A DNA stretch of 64,000 nucleotides from UBA5078 sp051252515. GTDB taxonomy: Bacteria; Pseudomonadota; Gammaproteobacteria; Pseudomonadales; Pseudohongiellaceae. Location of the stretch: contig JBPOFS010000001.1 in the NCBI GenBank assembly GCA_051252515.1, forward strand, positions 124,001 to 188,000, written 5' to 3'. The notes beneath the pieces were generated by a model. That model searched no databases. It saw only the letters and a program-made list of their open reading frames with translations, and was not told where the DNA came from. This document shows, piece by piece, positions 43,304 to 51,967 of the stretch (positions are counted from its first letter, which is position 1; each line of letters opens with the position of its first letter). Position numbers and translations under genes: made by a program.

Positions 43304-44875
43304 TTAATCGACGCTGGCACTCGTGACTTGTGCGCTCACCTGTCCAGCGCTCGGTGCTACCCCTGCAGGGAAGTTCAAGCCTGAATCCACATCGCCACTT
43401 TGCCCTGCATTGAGCAAGGGCAGAGCCACGGCGCGGGCCACTTCCTGGCCACTGATGATGGCACGGAACTCCACCCGCACATTACGCACTGGGATAGACG
43501 CGACGCTCTGCGCACGCGCTACGAGTCGGCCCTGCGGGGTCACATAGGCCTGTACGCTGACGTATTGCGCGGGGTTATCCGCTACATCCAATTGCATGAA
43601 GGCATTGCGTGAGCGCTCTCCTACGGCCCCCTGGGCTTCGGCGGCAATTTGGTAATACTGCTTGGCAACGGCGCGGTCATTGCTCTGTAGTGACAGGTCA
43701 CCCAGTTCAGTCATCGCCAACGCTGTCGGCAGCAATTTTATGCTGGCCTGCAAATCTCTTGTAGCGCGTTGCTGTTGCCCCTGACGGGAATACGCCACGC
43801 CGCGCCCTAGATAATAATCAAAGTAGTTCGAGTCTTTCTCTATCGCACGGTCATACTGGTTAACCGCGGCTTCATATCGACGCTGATAGACAAGAATATC
43901 GGCCTGCAAACCAAGAAAGCGGGCTTCGTCTGGCACTAAGCTCAACGCCGTATCCAATCGTCTCGAGGCTTCTTCTAGGCGGTCCTGCGCAATGAGCTCT
44001 TCTGCCTCATCAAAGGCATCGTAGGCAGGCTTTGCGTCACGCAGAAACTGTGTGGCGGCTTGATAGCGCTCAACGCCTAACTCACCCCCGCTGATTCCCT
44101 CTGCACGTAGCTGCGCAACCAGGACGCGATTGTTCTGCACACGCTCTAGTGAGGGTGGGTGGCTCGCGAACAGTCCATCTAGCCAGTTGCTACTGCCGCG
44201 CCCCTCGGAGAGTCGTACGAAGGTCTCTTGCAGATTAATTGCCGCCACTGGGTCATAGCCTGCGCGGGCCATATAACGAATACCATAAGCATCAGACTCA
44301 CGCTCGGCCTCGCGCCCATAGCGCTGGGTTAGCAACTGCGCGCCTAGTTGCGCACCACCAACGGCGTAGTCTGCATATTGGCTGCCTTGGACAGCGATCG
44401 CGCCGACGACCATCGCGCCTTGCAAGAGCATCCCGCGCTCCATTGCTTGTGCGCCATGTCGTGCCGCGGCATGGACAATCTCATGGCCTAATACGGCGGC
44501 CAGTTCTGCCTCACTCCCCAGCTCAATCAATAAGCCTCTATTCACCGCAATTTTGCCCCCAGGCAAGGCCCAGGCATTGGGTACTGAATTGTTCAGCACG
44601 ACAAACTCATAGGGCAATTGTCGATCACTGACCGCCGCCAACCTATTACCAACTCCCTGCACATAGGCACTGAGTTGGGCATCGACACTAAGCTCGCCGC
44701 CTTGGCCTTGTTGTGACGGCACATATTGCTGCTGCCCGATCGTTAGCTCACGCTGCTCAGAGATAAAACTGATCTCACGCTGCCCTGTTACAGGGTTAAC
44801 CGCACAGGCACTTAACACCGATAGCATGGCGGCATAGCAGATGGCTTGAATGGGCTTACGGCTAAGTAACATCAT
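43304..44875 (-). CDS. M48-family metalloprotease lipoprotein with TPR-like C-terminus (BepA-like)
   Basis: A 523-residue periplasmic protease with a lipoprotein signal (AAMLSVLSACAVNPVTG, lipobox LSAC). The zinc motif is HEIVHAAARH, with the third ligand in EAERESDAYGIRYMARAGYDP; only EAERESDAYG is needed. The second half carries helical repeats (TPR-like), as in BepA, which inspects outer-membrane protein assembly. A C-terminal beta-rich domain follows. ATG 44875, after AGAGAGTTCACCA, is used; an ATG 24 bases upstream is in frame. Confidence 0.85.
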   Translation of the reverse strand: MMLLSRKPIQAICYAAMLSVLSACAVNPVTGQREISFISEQRELTIGQQQYVPSQQGQGGELSVDAQLSAYVQGVGNRLAAVSDRQLPYEFVVLNNSVPNAWALPGGKIAVNRGLLIELGSEAELAAVLGHEIVHAAARHGAQAMERGMLLQGAMVVGAIAVQGSQYADYAVGGAQLGAQLLTQRYGREAERESDAYGIRYMARAGYDPVAAINLQETFVRLSEGRGSSNWLDGLFASHPPSLERVQNNRVLVAQLRAEGISGGELGVERYQAATQFLRDAKPAYDAFDEAEELIAQDRLEEASRRLDTALSLVPDEARFLGLQADILVYQRRYEAAVNQYDRAIEKDSNYFDYYLGRGVAYSRQGQQQRATRDLQASIKLLPTALAMTELGDLSLQSNDRAVAKQYYQIAAEAQGAVGERSRNAFMQLDVADNPAQYVSVQAYVTPQGRLVARAQSVASIPVRNVRVEFRAIISGQEVARAVALPLLNAGQSGDVDSGLNFPAGVAPSAGQVSAQVTSASVD

Positions 44876-44998
44876 TGGTGAACTCTCTTTCTCATACATG
44901 AATGAAGCAGTGTAAAGGGTCGCTAGCCCTGCTGACTAGTCGGCGTCCTTGCAGATATAGGCTATGCTTGTGACAGGATCAACAAAAGGAAGAAGTTT

Positions 44999-45577
44999 AT
45001 GAGTAATCGCTGTTCTTGGGCGGGGTCGGACCCTCTCTATGTCGCCTACCATGACACAGAATGGGGCGTACCCGTCCATGACGAACGCGCCTTGTTCGAG
45101 TTTCTTAGTTTGGAGTGCCAGCAAGCAGGTCTGAGTTGGATTACCGTTCTGCGCAAGCGTGAGCACTACCGAAAATGCTTCTTTAATTTCGACCCTAAGA
45201 AAGTCGCCAAGATGAGCGATGCGCAAATCGAGGAGCGGCTATTAGATACGGGGCTTATTCGTAATCGCTTGAAGCTCTATTCTTTACGCAGCAATGCCAT
45301 TGCGTTTCTTGCCGTGCAAAAAGAGTTTGGGAGTTTTGACGCCTATATATGGTCGTTCGTCGGCGGCAAAGTCATCGATGCTAAACGCAAAACGATGGCG
45401 GATGTGCCAGCTAACACCGAGATCAGCGACGCGCTCTCCAAAGACTTAAAAAAGCGCGGTTTCAAATTTGTTGGCTCCACAATCTGCTATGCCCATATGC
45501 AAGCCACCGGCATGGTCAACGACCATGTGCATACGTGTTTTCGCTACAAAGAAGTCAAACAACTGAGCAAGACCTAA
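44999..45577 (+). CDS. tag: DNA-3-methyladenine glycosylase I
   Basis: A 192-residue base-excision glycosylase removing 3-methyladenine. Family features are CSWAGSDPLYVAYHDTEWGVP, GLSWITVLRKRE and the C-terminal MVNDHVHTCFRY. Zinc-ligand positions match Tag: Cys5, His18, and the His and Cys of DHVHTC. ATG 44999 follows AAAAGGAAGAAG. It is convergent with ectR. Confidence 0.95.
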   Translation: MSNRCSWAGSDPLYVAYHDTEWGVPVHDERALFEFLSLECQQAGLSWITVLRKREHYRKCFFNFDPKKVAKMSDAQIEERLLDTGLIRNRLKLYSLRSNAIAFLAVQKEFGSFDAYIWSFVGGKVIDAKRKTMADVPANTEISDALSKDLKKRGFKFVGSTICYAHMQATGMVNDHVHTCFRYKEVKQLSKT

Positions 45578-45587
45578 GCTGCACCGT

Positions 45588-46157
45588 TTAAGGCACGGGG
45601 CTAGAGCGATCCAAGCTCCCCACATCCAACAGAGGTGAGGCATCGATATCGCCAGCGTCCATCATCTCTGCCACGCGCTGCAATGACGCAAGAATCATGC
45701 TGCGCTCCCAATCCTTCAAAGCCCCAAACTGACGTATGAACGTATCCTGCAAAGGCTCTGGCGCCATATCCAATACGTCCACGCCCTCTGCGGTTAGGCG
45801 CACGCTAACTTTACGTTTATCAAGCGCCGAACGTTCACGTTTCACAAGGCCAGACTTTTCCAAACGGTCCAGAATGGAAGTCAATGTGGCCTGGCTTAAA
45901 CTGATGTTGCTCGCCAGCTCACTAATGGTCGAGAGATTATTGTCTCGTACCACCTTCAACAAGATAAGTTGCGATGAAGTCAGCCCTGACACACGGGTGA
46001 CTTGTCGAGAGTGTAAATCTGTAGCTCTGATAACTCTTCTAATGGCTTTTAACACTTGCTCATATTCAACTTCATTTTGGCGTTTTTCAGCCCCCGTCAA
46101 ATTCGGCACAGACCGCATCAGCGCTTGTGTTTCAGGGAGTTGCTTATCAATTTTCAC
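45588..46157 (-). CDS. ectR: MarR-family regulator of ectoine genes (EctR-like)
   Basis: A 189-residue MarR-family protein with a winged helix (ISELASNISLSQATLTSILD, KSGLVKRERSALDKRKVSV). It is divergent from ectABC with a 186-bp gap, as in EctR1 of methylotrophs, which represses ect transcription and is relieved at high salt. The start is a GTG at 46157 preceded by GAGGTGACCG. The ectA promoter lies just inside the shared gap, so EctR could cover it. Confidence 0.85.
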   Translation of the reverse strand: MKIDKQLPETQALMRSVPNLTGAEKRQNEVEYEQVLKAIRRVIRATDLHSRQVTRVSGLTSSQLILLKVVRDNNLSTISELASNISLSQATLTSILDRLEKSGLVKRERSALDKRKVSVRLTAEGVDVLDMAPEPLQDTFIRQFGALKDWERSMILASLQRVAEMMDAGDIDASPLLDVGSLDRSSPVP

Positions 46158-46190
46158 CGGTCACCTCGAGGGTCAAAGCCTATATATATT

Positions 46191-46219
46191 TAGACATCAA
46201 AGTATTTTTTTGCTAGTAT
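46191..46219 (+). promoter_or_regulatory. Predicted ectA promoter
   Basis: TAGACA (46191) and TAGTAT (46214) stand 17 bases apart, a fair sigma70-type match, 34-60 bases from the ectR start. It would give an untranslated leader of about 115 bases before ectA, whose ribosome-binding site is poor. Confidence 0.45.
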
Positions 46220-46343
46220 GCGTTCCCACATCGAAAGCGTATCACATTAATATTGTTATTATTTTTATCACATAACCTTATTAAGCTAGCTCAACACATC
46301 ACCAAGGAGATGGCGAGAAAAGTTAGATAGCCAATTACTTATT

Positions 46344-46928
46344 ATGAAAAGTTTTCAAGAGAACAACAGTTCTCAAGAAAGACCTCGACAAAAACTTACT
46401 ATCCGCAATCCTAAACCCACTGACGCAATTTCTGTGCATAATTTAATTCGTGCCAGCGCCTTTGTGGATGATAACTCTCCCTACCTTTATCTGCTTGTAT
46501 GTTCGCACTTTGCGAAAACAAGTGCGATTGCTGAACGCAATGGCGAAACGGTAGGCGTTATCTCAGGATACATTCCCCCAGAACAACCCGACACTTTATT
46601 TGTCTGGCAGGTCGCCGTTGACCCTATGATGCGCCGCCAAGGTTTGGCCCGCACTATGCTTAAGTCAATGCTGCTTGGCGAAGCGTGTAAAAATGTTCAA
46701 TTTATAGACACAACCGTCACTGCAGACAACAGTGCCTCGCGCAGACTCTTCACAAGTTTTGCCAATAAGCTCGATTGTCCTCTCAATGAATCCGTGATGT
46801 TCGATCGTAAAGAACATTTCTTAAACCTTCACGATTCGGAGCACTTATTGCGCATTGGACCCTTCTCAATTGCGCCACTCGCAAACGAAGAACTTAATAA
46901 TCCTACTAAAGAGCTGGAGACATCGTAA
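46344..46928 (+). CDS. ectA: L-2,4-diaminobutyrate acetyltransferase
   Basis: A 194-residue GNAT acetyltransferase, second step of ectoine synthesis. It has IRNPKPTDAISVHNLIRAS, the acetyl-CoA loop region VAVDPMMRRQGLARTML and the EctA-typical FIDTTVTADNSASRRLF. First of the operon ectABC; its stop overlaps the ectB start (TAATG). Confidence 0.95.
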   Translation: MKSFQENNSSQERPRQKLTIRNPKPTDAISVHNLIRASAFVDDNSPYLYLLVCSHFAKTSAIAERNGETVGVISGYIPPEQPDTLFVWQVAVDPMMRRQGLARTMLKSMLLGEACKNVQFIDTTVTADNSASRRLFTSFANKLDCPLNESVMFDRKEHFLNLHDSEHLLRIGPFSIAPLANEELNNPTKELETS

Positions 46929-48202
46929 TGACTGACATATTTGACGAACTTGAATCAGAAGTACAGAGCTATGGCCGTGCATTTCCGGTCGTCTTTAACC
47001 GCGCCAAAGGCAGCTGGTTATACGACCAAGATGGCAAAGGCTATCTCGACTTTCTAGCCGGTGCTGGCACACTGAACTATGGCCATAACAATGACCATCT
47101 CAAAGCCCCACTGCTTGAATACATCCAGAACGACGGCATCACTCATGGCCTAGACATGCACACTGAAGCGAAAGAGGATTTCCTTAACGCTTTCAATGAC
47201 TTAATTCTAAAGCCACGTAAATTGCAATACAAAGTACAGTTCACTGGCCCTACTGGTACCAATGCAGTAGAGGCAGCGCTGAAAGTCGTGCGTAACGTCA
47301 CAGGTCGATCAAACATCATCGCCTTTACTAACGGCTTCCATGGCGTATCACTCGGAGCGATGGCGGCCACTGGCAACTCGCACCACAGAGACGCGGCGGG
47401 CATCAGCCTTCCTGGTGTAACGCACATTCCTTTTGACGGCTACGGCGGCCAAGACATCGACTCTATTGCTTTGCTAGACGCGCTTGTGTCTGACAACTCT
47501 AGTGGCATGGACAAACCTGCCGGTGTAATCGTTGAGACCATTCAAGGCGAAGGTGGCCTGAATGTCGCACGTAAAGAATGGCTGCAGAACCTAGAAAAAG
47601 TATGCCGCAAGCACGACATATTGCTGATCGTTGATGACATCCAAGCTGGTTGTGGCCGCTCTGGTCGTTTCTTCAGCTTTGAAGAAGCTGGCATTAAGCC
47701 TGACCTAGTCACTCTCTCTAAGTCACTAAGCGGCTATGGCTTGCCATTTGCTCTCACGCTTATCAAACCTGAGCTAGACACCTGGAAGCCAGGTGAGCAC
47801 AACGGCACGTTCCGCGGTAATAACCATGCCTTTACCACAGCAGCAGCGGCGTTGAAGCACTACTGGTCGGACGATAAGTTCCAAACAGAAGTGCAAGTTA
47901 AAATGCGTCAGCTAGCGACTCGCTTGCAACGTATTGCCAAGGCCTATGACTCTTCATTGCTAGTCGCAAAAGGACGCGGGTTTATGCAGGGTCTTGAATT
48001 TAACAATGGCGATCTTGCTGGCCGTATTTGTCGCGAAGCGTTTTCACGCGGCTTAATCATCGAAACGAGCGGTTCTGAAGGCCAGGTAGTGAAATGCCTA
48101 TGCCCACTGACGATTACACCAGAGGAGCTCGAGCAAGGACTGACTATTCTTGAGCAATCTGTTGCCGCTGTATTGTTGGTTGAACTAAGCATCGCGTCAT
48201 AA
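46928..48202 (+). CDS. ectB: Diaminobutyrate-2-oxoglutarate transaminase
   Basis: A 424-residue class III PLP aminotransferase making L-2,4-diaminobutyrate from aspartate semialdehyde, the first ectoine step. Landmarks are FLAGAGTLNYGHNN, FTGPTGTNAVEAALK, FTNGFHGVSLGAMAATGN, LIVDDIQAGCGRSGRFFSFE and the PLP lysine in VTLSKSLSGYGLP. Overlaps ectA by one base; 16 bases before ectC. Confidence 0.97.
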   Translation: MTDIFDELESEVQSYGRAFPVVFNRAKGSWLYDQDGKGYLDFLAGAGTLNYGHNNDHLKAPLLEYIQNDGITHGLDMHTEAKEDFLNAFNDLILKPRKLQYKVQFTGPTGTNAVEAALKVVRNVTGRSNIIAFTNGFHGVSLGAMAATGNSHHRDAAGISLPGVTHIPFDGYGGQDIDSIALLDALVSDNSSGMDKPAGVIVETIQGEGGLNVARKEWLQNLEKVCRKHDILLIVDDIQAGCGRSGRFFSFEEAGIKPDLVTLSKSLSGYGLPFALTLIKPELDTWKPGEHNGTFRGNNHAFTTAAAALKHYWSDDKFQTEVQVKMRQLATRLQRIAKAYDSSLLVAKGRGFMQGLEFNNGDLAGRICREAFSRGLIIETSGSEGQVVKCLCPLTITPEELEQGLTILEQSVAAVLLVELSIAS

Positions 48203-48218
48203 GCAAAGGACACATTAC

Positions 48219-48605
48219 ATGATAGTTAGAAACCTAAAAGATTGTGAAAACTCCGAGCGCCGCGTGCGCGCGGAGACTTGGCAAAGTGTGCGTATGCTGC
48301 TTGCCAGTGACAAGATGGGCTTTTCATTCCACATCACGACCATTTATGCGAACACTGAAACCCATATGCATTATCAACAGCATTTGGAATCGGTGTACTG
48401 CATGTCTGGCAAAGGCCGCATCAAGAATCTTGCGGACGATAGTGTGCATGAGATTAGTCCTGGCACTCTCTATATCCTCGACAAGCACGACAAGCATATT
48501 TTGTATGCTGAAGAGGAATTGAGCCTAGCGTGTGTTTTCAATCCCCCTATTACGGGCAATGAGACACACAACGAAGAAGGCTCCTATCCTTTAGTGACGG
48601 AGTAA
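48219..48605 (+). CDS. ectC: L-ectoine synthase
   Basis: A 128-residue cupin that cyclises N-gamma-acetyl-diaminobutyrate to ectoine. It has MIVRNLKDCENSERRVRAE, THMHYQQHLESVYCMSGKG (metal-binding cupin region) and LYILDKHDKHILYA. No ectD hydroxylase or dedicated aspartokinase gene follows. ATG 48219 follows AAAGGACACATT. Confidence 0.97.
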   Translation: MIVRNLKDCENSERRVRAETWQSVRMLLASDKMGFSFHITTIYANTETHMHYQQHLESVYCMSGKGRIKNLADDSVHEISPGTLYILDKHDKHILYAEEELSLACVFNPPITGNETHNEEGSYPLVTE

Positions 48606-48650
48606 CTCTAAGCGCCGACCGACGTTCAGCACCATTTGCAAGGATCTATC

Positions 48651-50078
48651 ATGGTTACTAGTTTTGTCCTCTGTCTTCTTGCCTTTGTTCTGATCGGCGT
48701 CAGCGCCGCTAGAAAAAGTCGCGGTACCAGCCGCGACTATTATCTAGCGGATCAAAGTGTCCCCCCCTCCCTCGTCGGCCTTTCCGCCGTCGCCACTAAC
48801 AACAGCGGTTATATGTTTATCGGCGCCATTGGCTATACCTATGCCACTGGTCTTGCTTCCGTATGGCTGATGGTTGGTTGGATTACAGGGGATTTTCTCG
48901 CCTCGTTATTTGTTCATCATAAACTGCGTGAAGCCGCAGCAAAATCAGGCGAGTCTAGCTATGCGGGCATGCTTGCAAACTGGGGCTTTGGTCGTCAATT
49001 TACTAGCTTACGTCGCGTGGCCGCCATCATCACTTTATTGTTCTTGTTGGCTTACGCCAGCGCGCAACTCATTGCTGGCAGCAAAGCCTTAAGCGTCTTA
49101 TTTGACTGGCCTATTTGGATCGGCGCCACACTCGGCGCCGTGATTGTCGTTGCCTATTGTTTTTCCGGCGGCATCCGCGCCTCTATCTGGACTGACGCGG
49201 CGCAGTCAGTCGTCATGGTCTGTGCGATGGCCATCATGCTCTTCGTAGGACTTGAGGCTAGCGGTGGTTTCGCCGGTGCTAGTGAACAGATGCAATCGAT
49301 TGATCACTTCCTCGATTGGTACCCACAGGACCTACCGTTTCCCGGCTTAGGGGGCGGCATCTTATTTGCCGCTAGTTGGCTTTTCGCTGGCTTATCGGTC
49401 ATCGGCCAACCCCACATCATGATTCGCTTTGCGGCATTGAAAGACGCCGATCAAATGCGTCGTGCCCGTATTTATTACTATGTTTGGTTTCTAGCGTTCT
49501 ATTGCATGGCCATAGGCGTTGGTCTTTTAGCACGCATTCTACTCAACAACCCTGCCGAATTTGATGCCGAGCTCGCACTGCCAACAATGGCCATGGAGTT
49601 GCTCCCTGGGCCATTAGTAGGGCTAGTGTTGGCGGGCATATTCGCCGCCACCATCTCAACCGCTGACTCGCTCATCTTAAGCTGCTCATCGGCACTGAGT
49701 AACGATCTGTTTAAACGCAAAATCGAATCGACACTATTGATTCGCTTGGCCACGCTCGGCGTCACCGCTATCGCGCTCGCCCTAACCTTTAGCGAGGAAC
49801 AGAGTGTTTTCGCGCTAGTCATCATGGCCTGGTCGGCGCTGGCCAGTGCGTTTGCACCATTACTATTGGTGCTGTGCTTTGGTCAACGTCCTAGTGAGAA
49901 ACTGGCGATCATCATGATGATCGGCGGTTTGCTTGTGGCGAGTGCTTGGCGCTGGGCGGGATTGGCGGACGCCGTGTATGAGGGGATGCCTGGAATACTC
50001 TTTGGCTTATTGGTATTCGCAATCGGAAGTCGACTAACTAAGTCCGCTCAACCCCTAACAGAGCAAAGCGGCACTTAA
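48651..50078 (+). CDS. Sodium:solute symporter (SSS family)
   Basis: A 475-residue membrane protein with about thirteen hydrophobic segments and SSS-family signatures such as DYYLADQSVPPSLVGLSAVAT and AATISTADSLILSCSSALSND. Such carriers take up proline, glycine betaine or organic acids with Na+. Placed 45 bases after ectC, it may be co-transcribed and import an osmolyte, though this is inferred. ATG 48651 follows AAGGATCTATC; an in-frame ATG 15 bases upstream lacks this. Confidence 0.85.
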   Translation: MVTSFVLCLLAFVLIGVSAARKSRGTSRDYYLADQSVPPSLVGLSAVATNNSGYMFIGAIGYTYATGLASVWLMVGWITGDFLASLFVHHKLREAAAKSGESSYAGMLANWGFGRQFTSLRRVAAIITLLFLLAYASAQLIAGSKALSVLFDWPIWIGATLGAVIVVAYCFSGGIRASIWTDAAQSVVMVCAMAIMLFVGLEASGGFAGASEQMQSIDHFLDWYPQDLPFPGLGGGILFAASWLFAGLSVIGQPHIMIRFAALKDADQMRRARIYYYVWFLAFYCMAIGVGLLARILLNNPAEFDAELALPTMAMELLPGPLVGLVLAGIFAATISTADSLILSCSSALSNDLFKRKIESTLLIRLATLGVTAIALALTFSEEQSVFALVIMAWSALASAFAPLLLVLCFGQRPSEKLAIIMMIGGLLVASAWRWAGLADAVYEGMPGILFGLLVFAIGSRLTKSAQPLTEQSGT

Positions 50079-50089
50079 GTCACGGACTT

Positions 50090-50578
50090 CTAGCTTTCTG
50101 CTTCGCCGTTATCAACGGCTTCTAAGGCTTGGCGGTTCAACTCCGCCGCGCCCTTTTGAAAAACTACCTTGTGCAGCATGTCTGTGAGTGTCGCCCTGAA
50201 GTTATCAGGATGCAGATACCCACAGACATCACCATCGGCTGGGTCTAAGGCCCTTTTCTTCAAGTCCTCACGATGATCCTCTGTCACCACAATGACAGGA
50301 GTGCTCGTCCGCAAAGGGCTACTTTTCTCGATAGCCCGTAAACGATACAGAAACTGATCTCGCGGCTTCTTGTAGTTATTCCATCCCGTAATCACACACG
50401 AGAGTTTGTTCGTCAGAAAACCAAGCCCGCGATCGTATTGCTTGATCGCGTCCATGGCATTGGATTCATTATAGGTGTTGATACTGGTATAGAGCCCCGT
50501 GGCGCCAATTTCAGCGGCGATTTCATCTACCAGTTTATTATCTAAATCATAAATCAAGATTACGGGCTTAAAACTCAT
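50090..50578 (-). CDS. Receiver-like protein lacking the phospho-acceptor aspartate
   Basis: A 162-residue protein patterned like a CheY receiver: KPVILIYDLDNKLVDEIAAE at the start, a third strand CVITGWNNYKKPRDQFLYRL, STPVIVVTEDHREDLKKRAL with the conserved Thr, and GYLHPDNFRATLTDML. The residue after strand 3 where the phospho-acceptor Asp would be is Gly (VITGWN), and the switch Lys region reads YLHPDN. It may be an unphosphorylated pseudo-receiver. Convergent with the SSS gene, 19 bases after the SDR gene on the same strand. Confidence 0.55.
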   Translation of the reverse strand: MSFKPVILIYDLDNKLVDEIAAEIGATGLYTSINTYNESNAMDAIKQYDRGLGFLTNKLSCVITGWNNYKKPRDQFLYRLRAIEKSSPLRTSTPVIVVTEDHREDLKKRALDPADGDVCGYLHPDNFRATLTDMLHKVVFQKGAAELNRQALEAVDNGEAES

Positions 50579-50597
50579 CTTCTAACCTCTTATTCTT

Positions 50598-51332
50598 CTA
50601 ACGCAGCAATTGGCCGCCATCCACATCTACAGTGGTGCCCGTAGCATAGCCATTATTCATCAAGTAGATCAATGCGCCTGCAACCTCCTCTGGACGACCT
50701 ACACGTTCAATCAGCTGCCCTTTCACCATACCGGCCACGGCCATGTCACGCTTGTCACCTAGCCCATCGAACAAGGCGGTGTCGATGATGCCAGGCGACA
50801 CAACATTCACACGAATCGGTGCAAGCTCTATCGCTAGACAGCGCACTAGGTTTTCCACTGCGGCGCCCACGCAACTCAACACAGAAGAGTTGGCCTTCAG
50901 TTTGCGCGCAGGAGCGCCACTGACCAGTGTTATTGATCCAGCCTCTGCCATGTACGGCACGCCACAGCGCACAACCTTAGAATAGCCCCAGAGCTTCCCA
51001 AACGCCTCTTGAAATTGCTCGTCGGTTTGCTCCACAAAAGGCTTCAATGTGCGACTTGCACCAGTAGCGGCAGAGACTAAATGATCGATAGTGCCGACTT
51101 CTTCGAAGATCGCCTTTAGGGCGTCCTGATCATGCGTGTCGGCAGAGACTATACGAACCTGCTCGCCTAGTTGCGCGCGTGCCTTGTCGATATGAGCCGC
51201 CGAGCGCCCTACTGCCCAAACATTCGCACCAAGCTGTGCAGCCGCCGTCGCCGTTGCCAAACCTATGCCTGATGTTCCGCCAATCACTACGACGTTCTTG
51301 CCTTTTAGTCCTGCCAATTGATTAGTACTCAT
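50598..51332 (-). CDS. SDR-family oxidoreductase lacking the usual Tyr-x3-Lys pair
   Basis: A 244-residue Rossmann-fold protein with GGTSGIGLATATAAAQLGA for nucleotide binding and the C-terminal IRVNVVSPGIIDT and YATGTTVDVDGGQ. In the catalytic helix, where most SDRs have YxxxKAAVE, the sequence reads LSCVGAAVE, so both Tyr and Lys are absent; the preceding Ser of TLVSGA is kept. A subgroup of SDRs shares such GAVE-type helices, so catalysis may differ or be lost. ATG 51332, after TCGGGGGAGCAGTT, is preferred over an ATG 99 bases upstream. Confidence 0.8.
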   Translation of the reverse strand: MSTNQLAGLKGKNVVVIGGTSGIGLATATAAAQLGANVWAVGRSAAHIDKARAQLGEQVRIVSADTHDQDALKAIFEEVGTIDHLVSAATGASRTLKPFVEQTDEQFQEAFGKLWGYSKVVRCGVPYMAEAGSITLVSGAPARKLKANSSVLSCVGAAVENLVRCLAIELAPIRVNVVSPGIIDTALFDGLGDKRDMAVAGMVKGQLIERVGRPEEVAGALIYLMNNGYATGTTVDVDGGQLLR

Positions 51333-51552
51333 AACTGCTCCCCCGACTTGTTGAGTGTATTTTATGGGCCTACCGCGCTTAAAGATTGTCACAATATTTA
51401 ACGGTACGCCAAAGCCTGCGGATGGTAACATAGTTCAACATTTACACTTGCCAAGCCCCGCCTACCTGATGGGTTTATTTCCGTGAATAGCTTTACCACG
51501 GTTCACATTACTGGCATGGTTAGCGGGCATTCGTTCGATACTGGAGATCTAC

Positions 51553-51867
51553 ATGCTTAGACCTGTTCTACTTATCAGCATTTGCACCGCTATTAGCGCA
51601 TGCGGCACTTGGGTCAACGTCACATCAGCAGGGCAGCTAGTCTCCGTAGCCACTCCTCCTCAGGTGAGCAACTGCGAGCGAATTGGCAGCAGCACCACCA
51701 ATGCCCTTAGCGAAATAGTCTTTGTTGAACGCGGTACCGCAAAACTGCAAAAAGAGCTTATCGACTTGGCTCGCAACGAAGCAGGCGACATGGGCGGTAA
51801 TCGCATAGTCGTAGAAACACCTATCACTGATGGTCGACAAAGCTTTGGGGTATACCGCTGCCCATAA
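51553..51867 (+). CDS. DUF4156-like small lipoprotein
   Basis: A 104-residue lipoprotein with a signal and lipobox (LISICTAISACGTW). The mature part has CERIGSSTTNALSEIVF and EAGDMGGNRIVVETPITDG, as in DUF4156 proteins, a family related to the RcsF C-terminal domain. Two more cysteines (SNCERI and YRCP) may form a disulfide. Function unknown. ATG 51553 follows TGGAGATCTAC. Confidence 0.75.
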   Translation: MLRPVLLISICTAISACGTWVNVTSAGQLVSVATPPQVSNCERIGSSTTNALSEIVFVERGTAKLQKELIDLARNEAGDMGGNRIVVETPITDGRQSFGVYRCP

Positions 51868-51872
51868 ATTAG

Positions 51873-51890
51873 AAAGCTAACGTGCTTTTT
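51873..51890 (+). terminator. Weak terminator after the small lipoprotein gene
   Basis: AAAGC-TAACGT-GCTTTTT, five bases after the stop codon, forms a short stem followed by T residues. Confidence 0.35.
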
Positions 51891-51967
51891 AGAGCGACAA
51901 AAACGTCACAATAATAAAATCAAAACCTGTGCACTAATATTGCAGGGCGTTAGGAAATCTAGGATCG

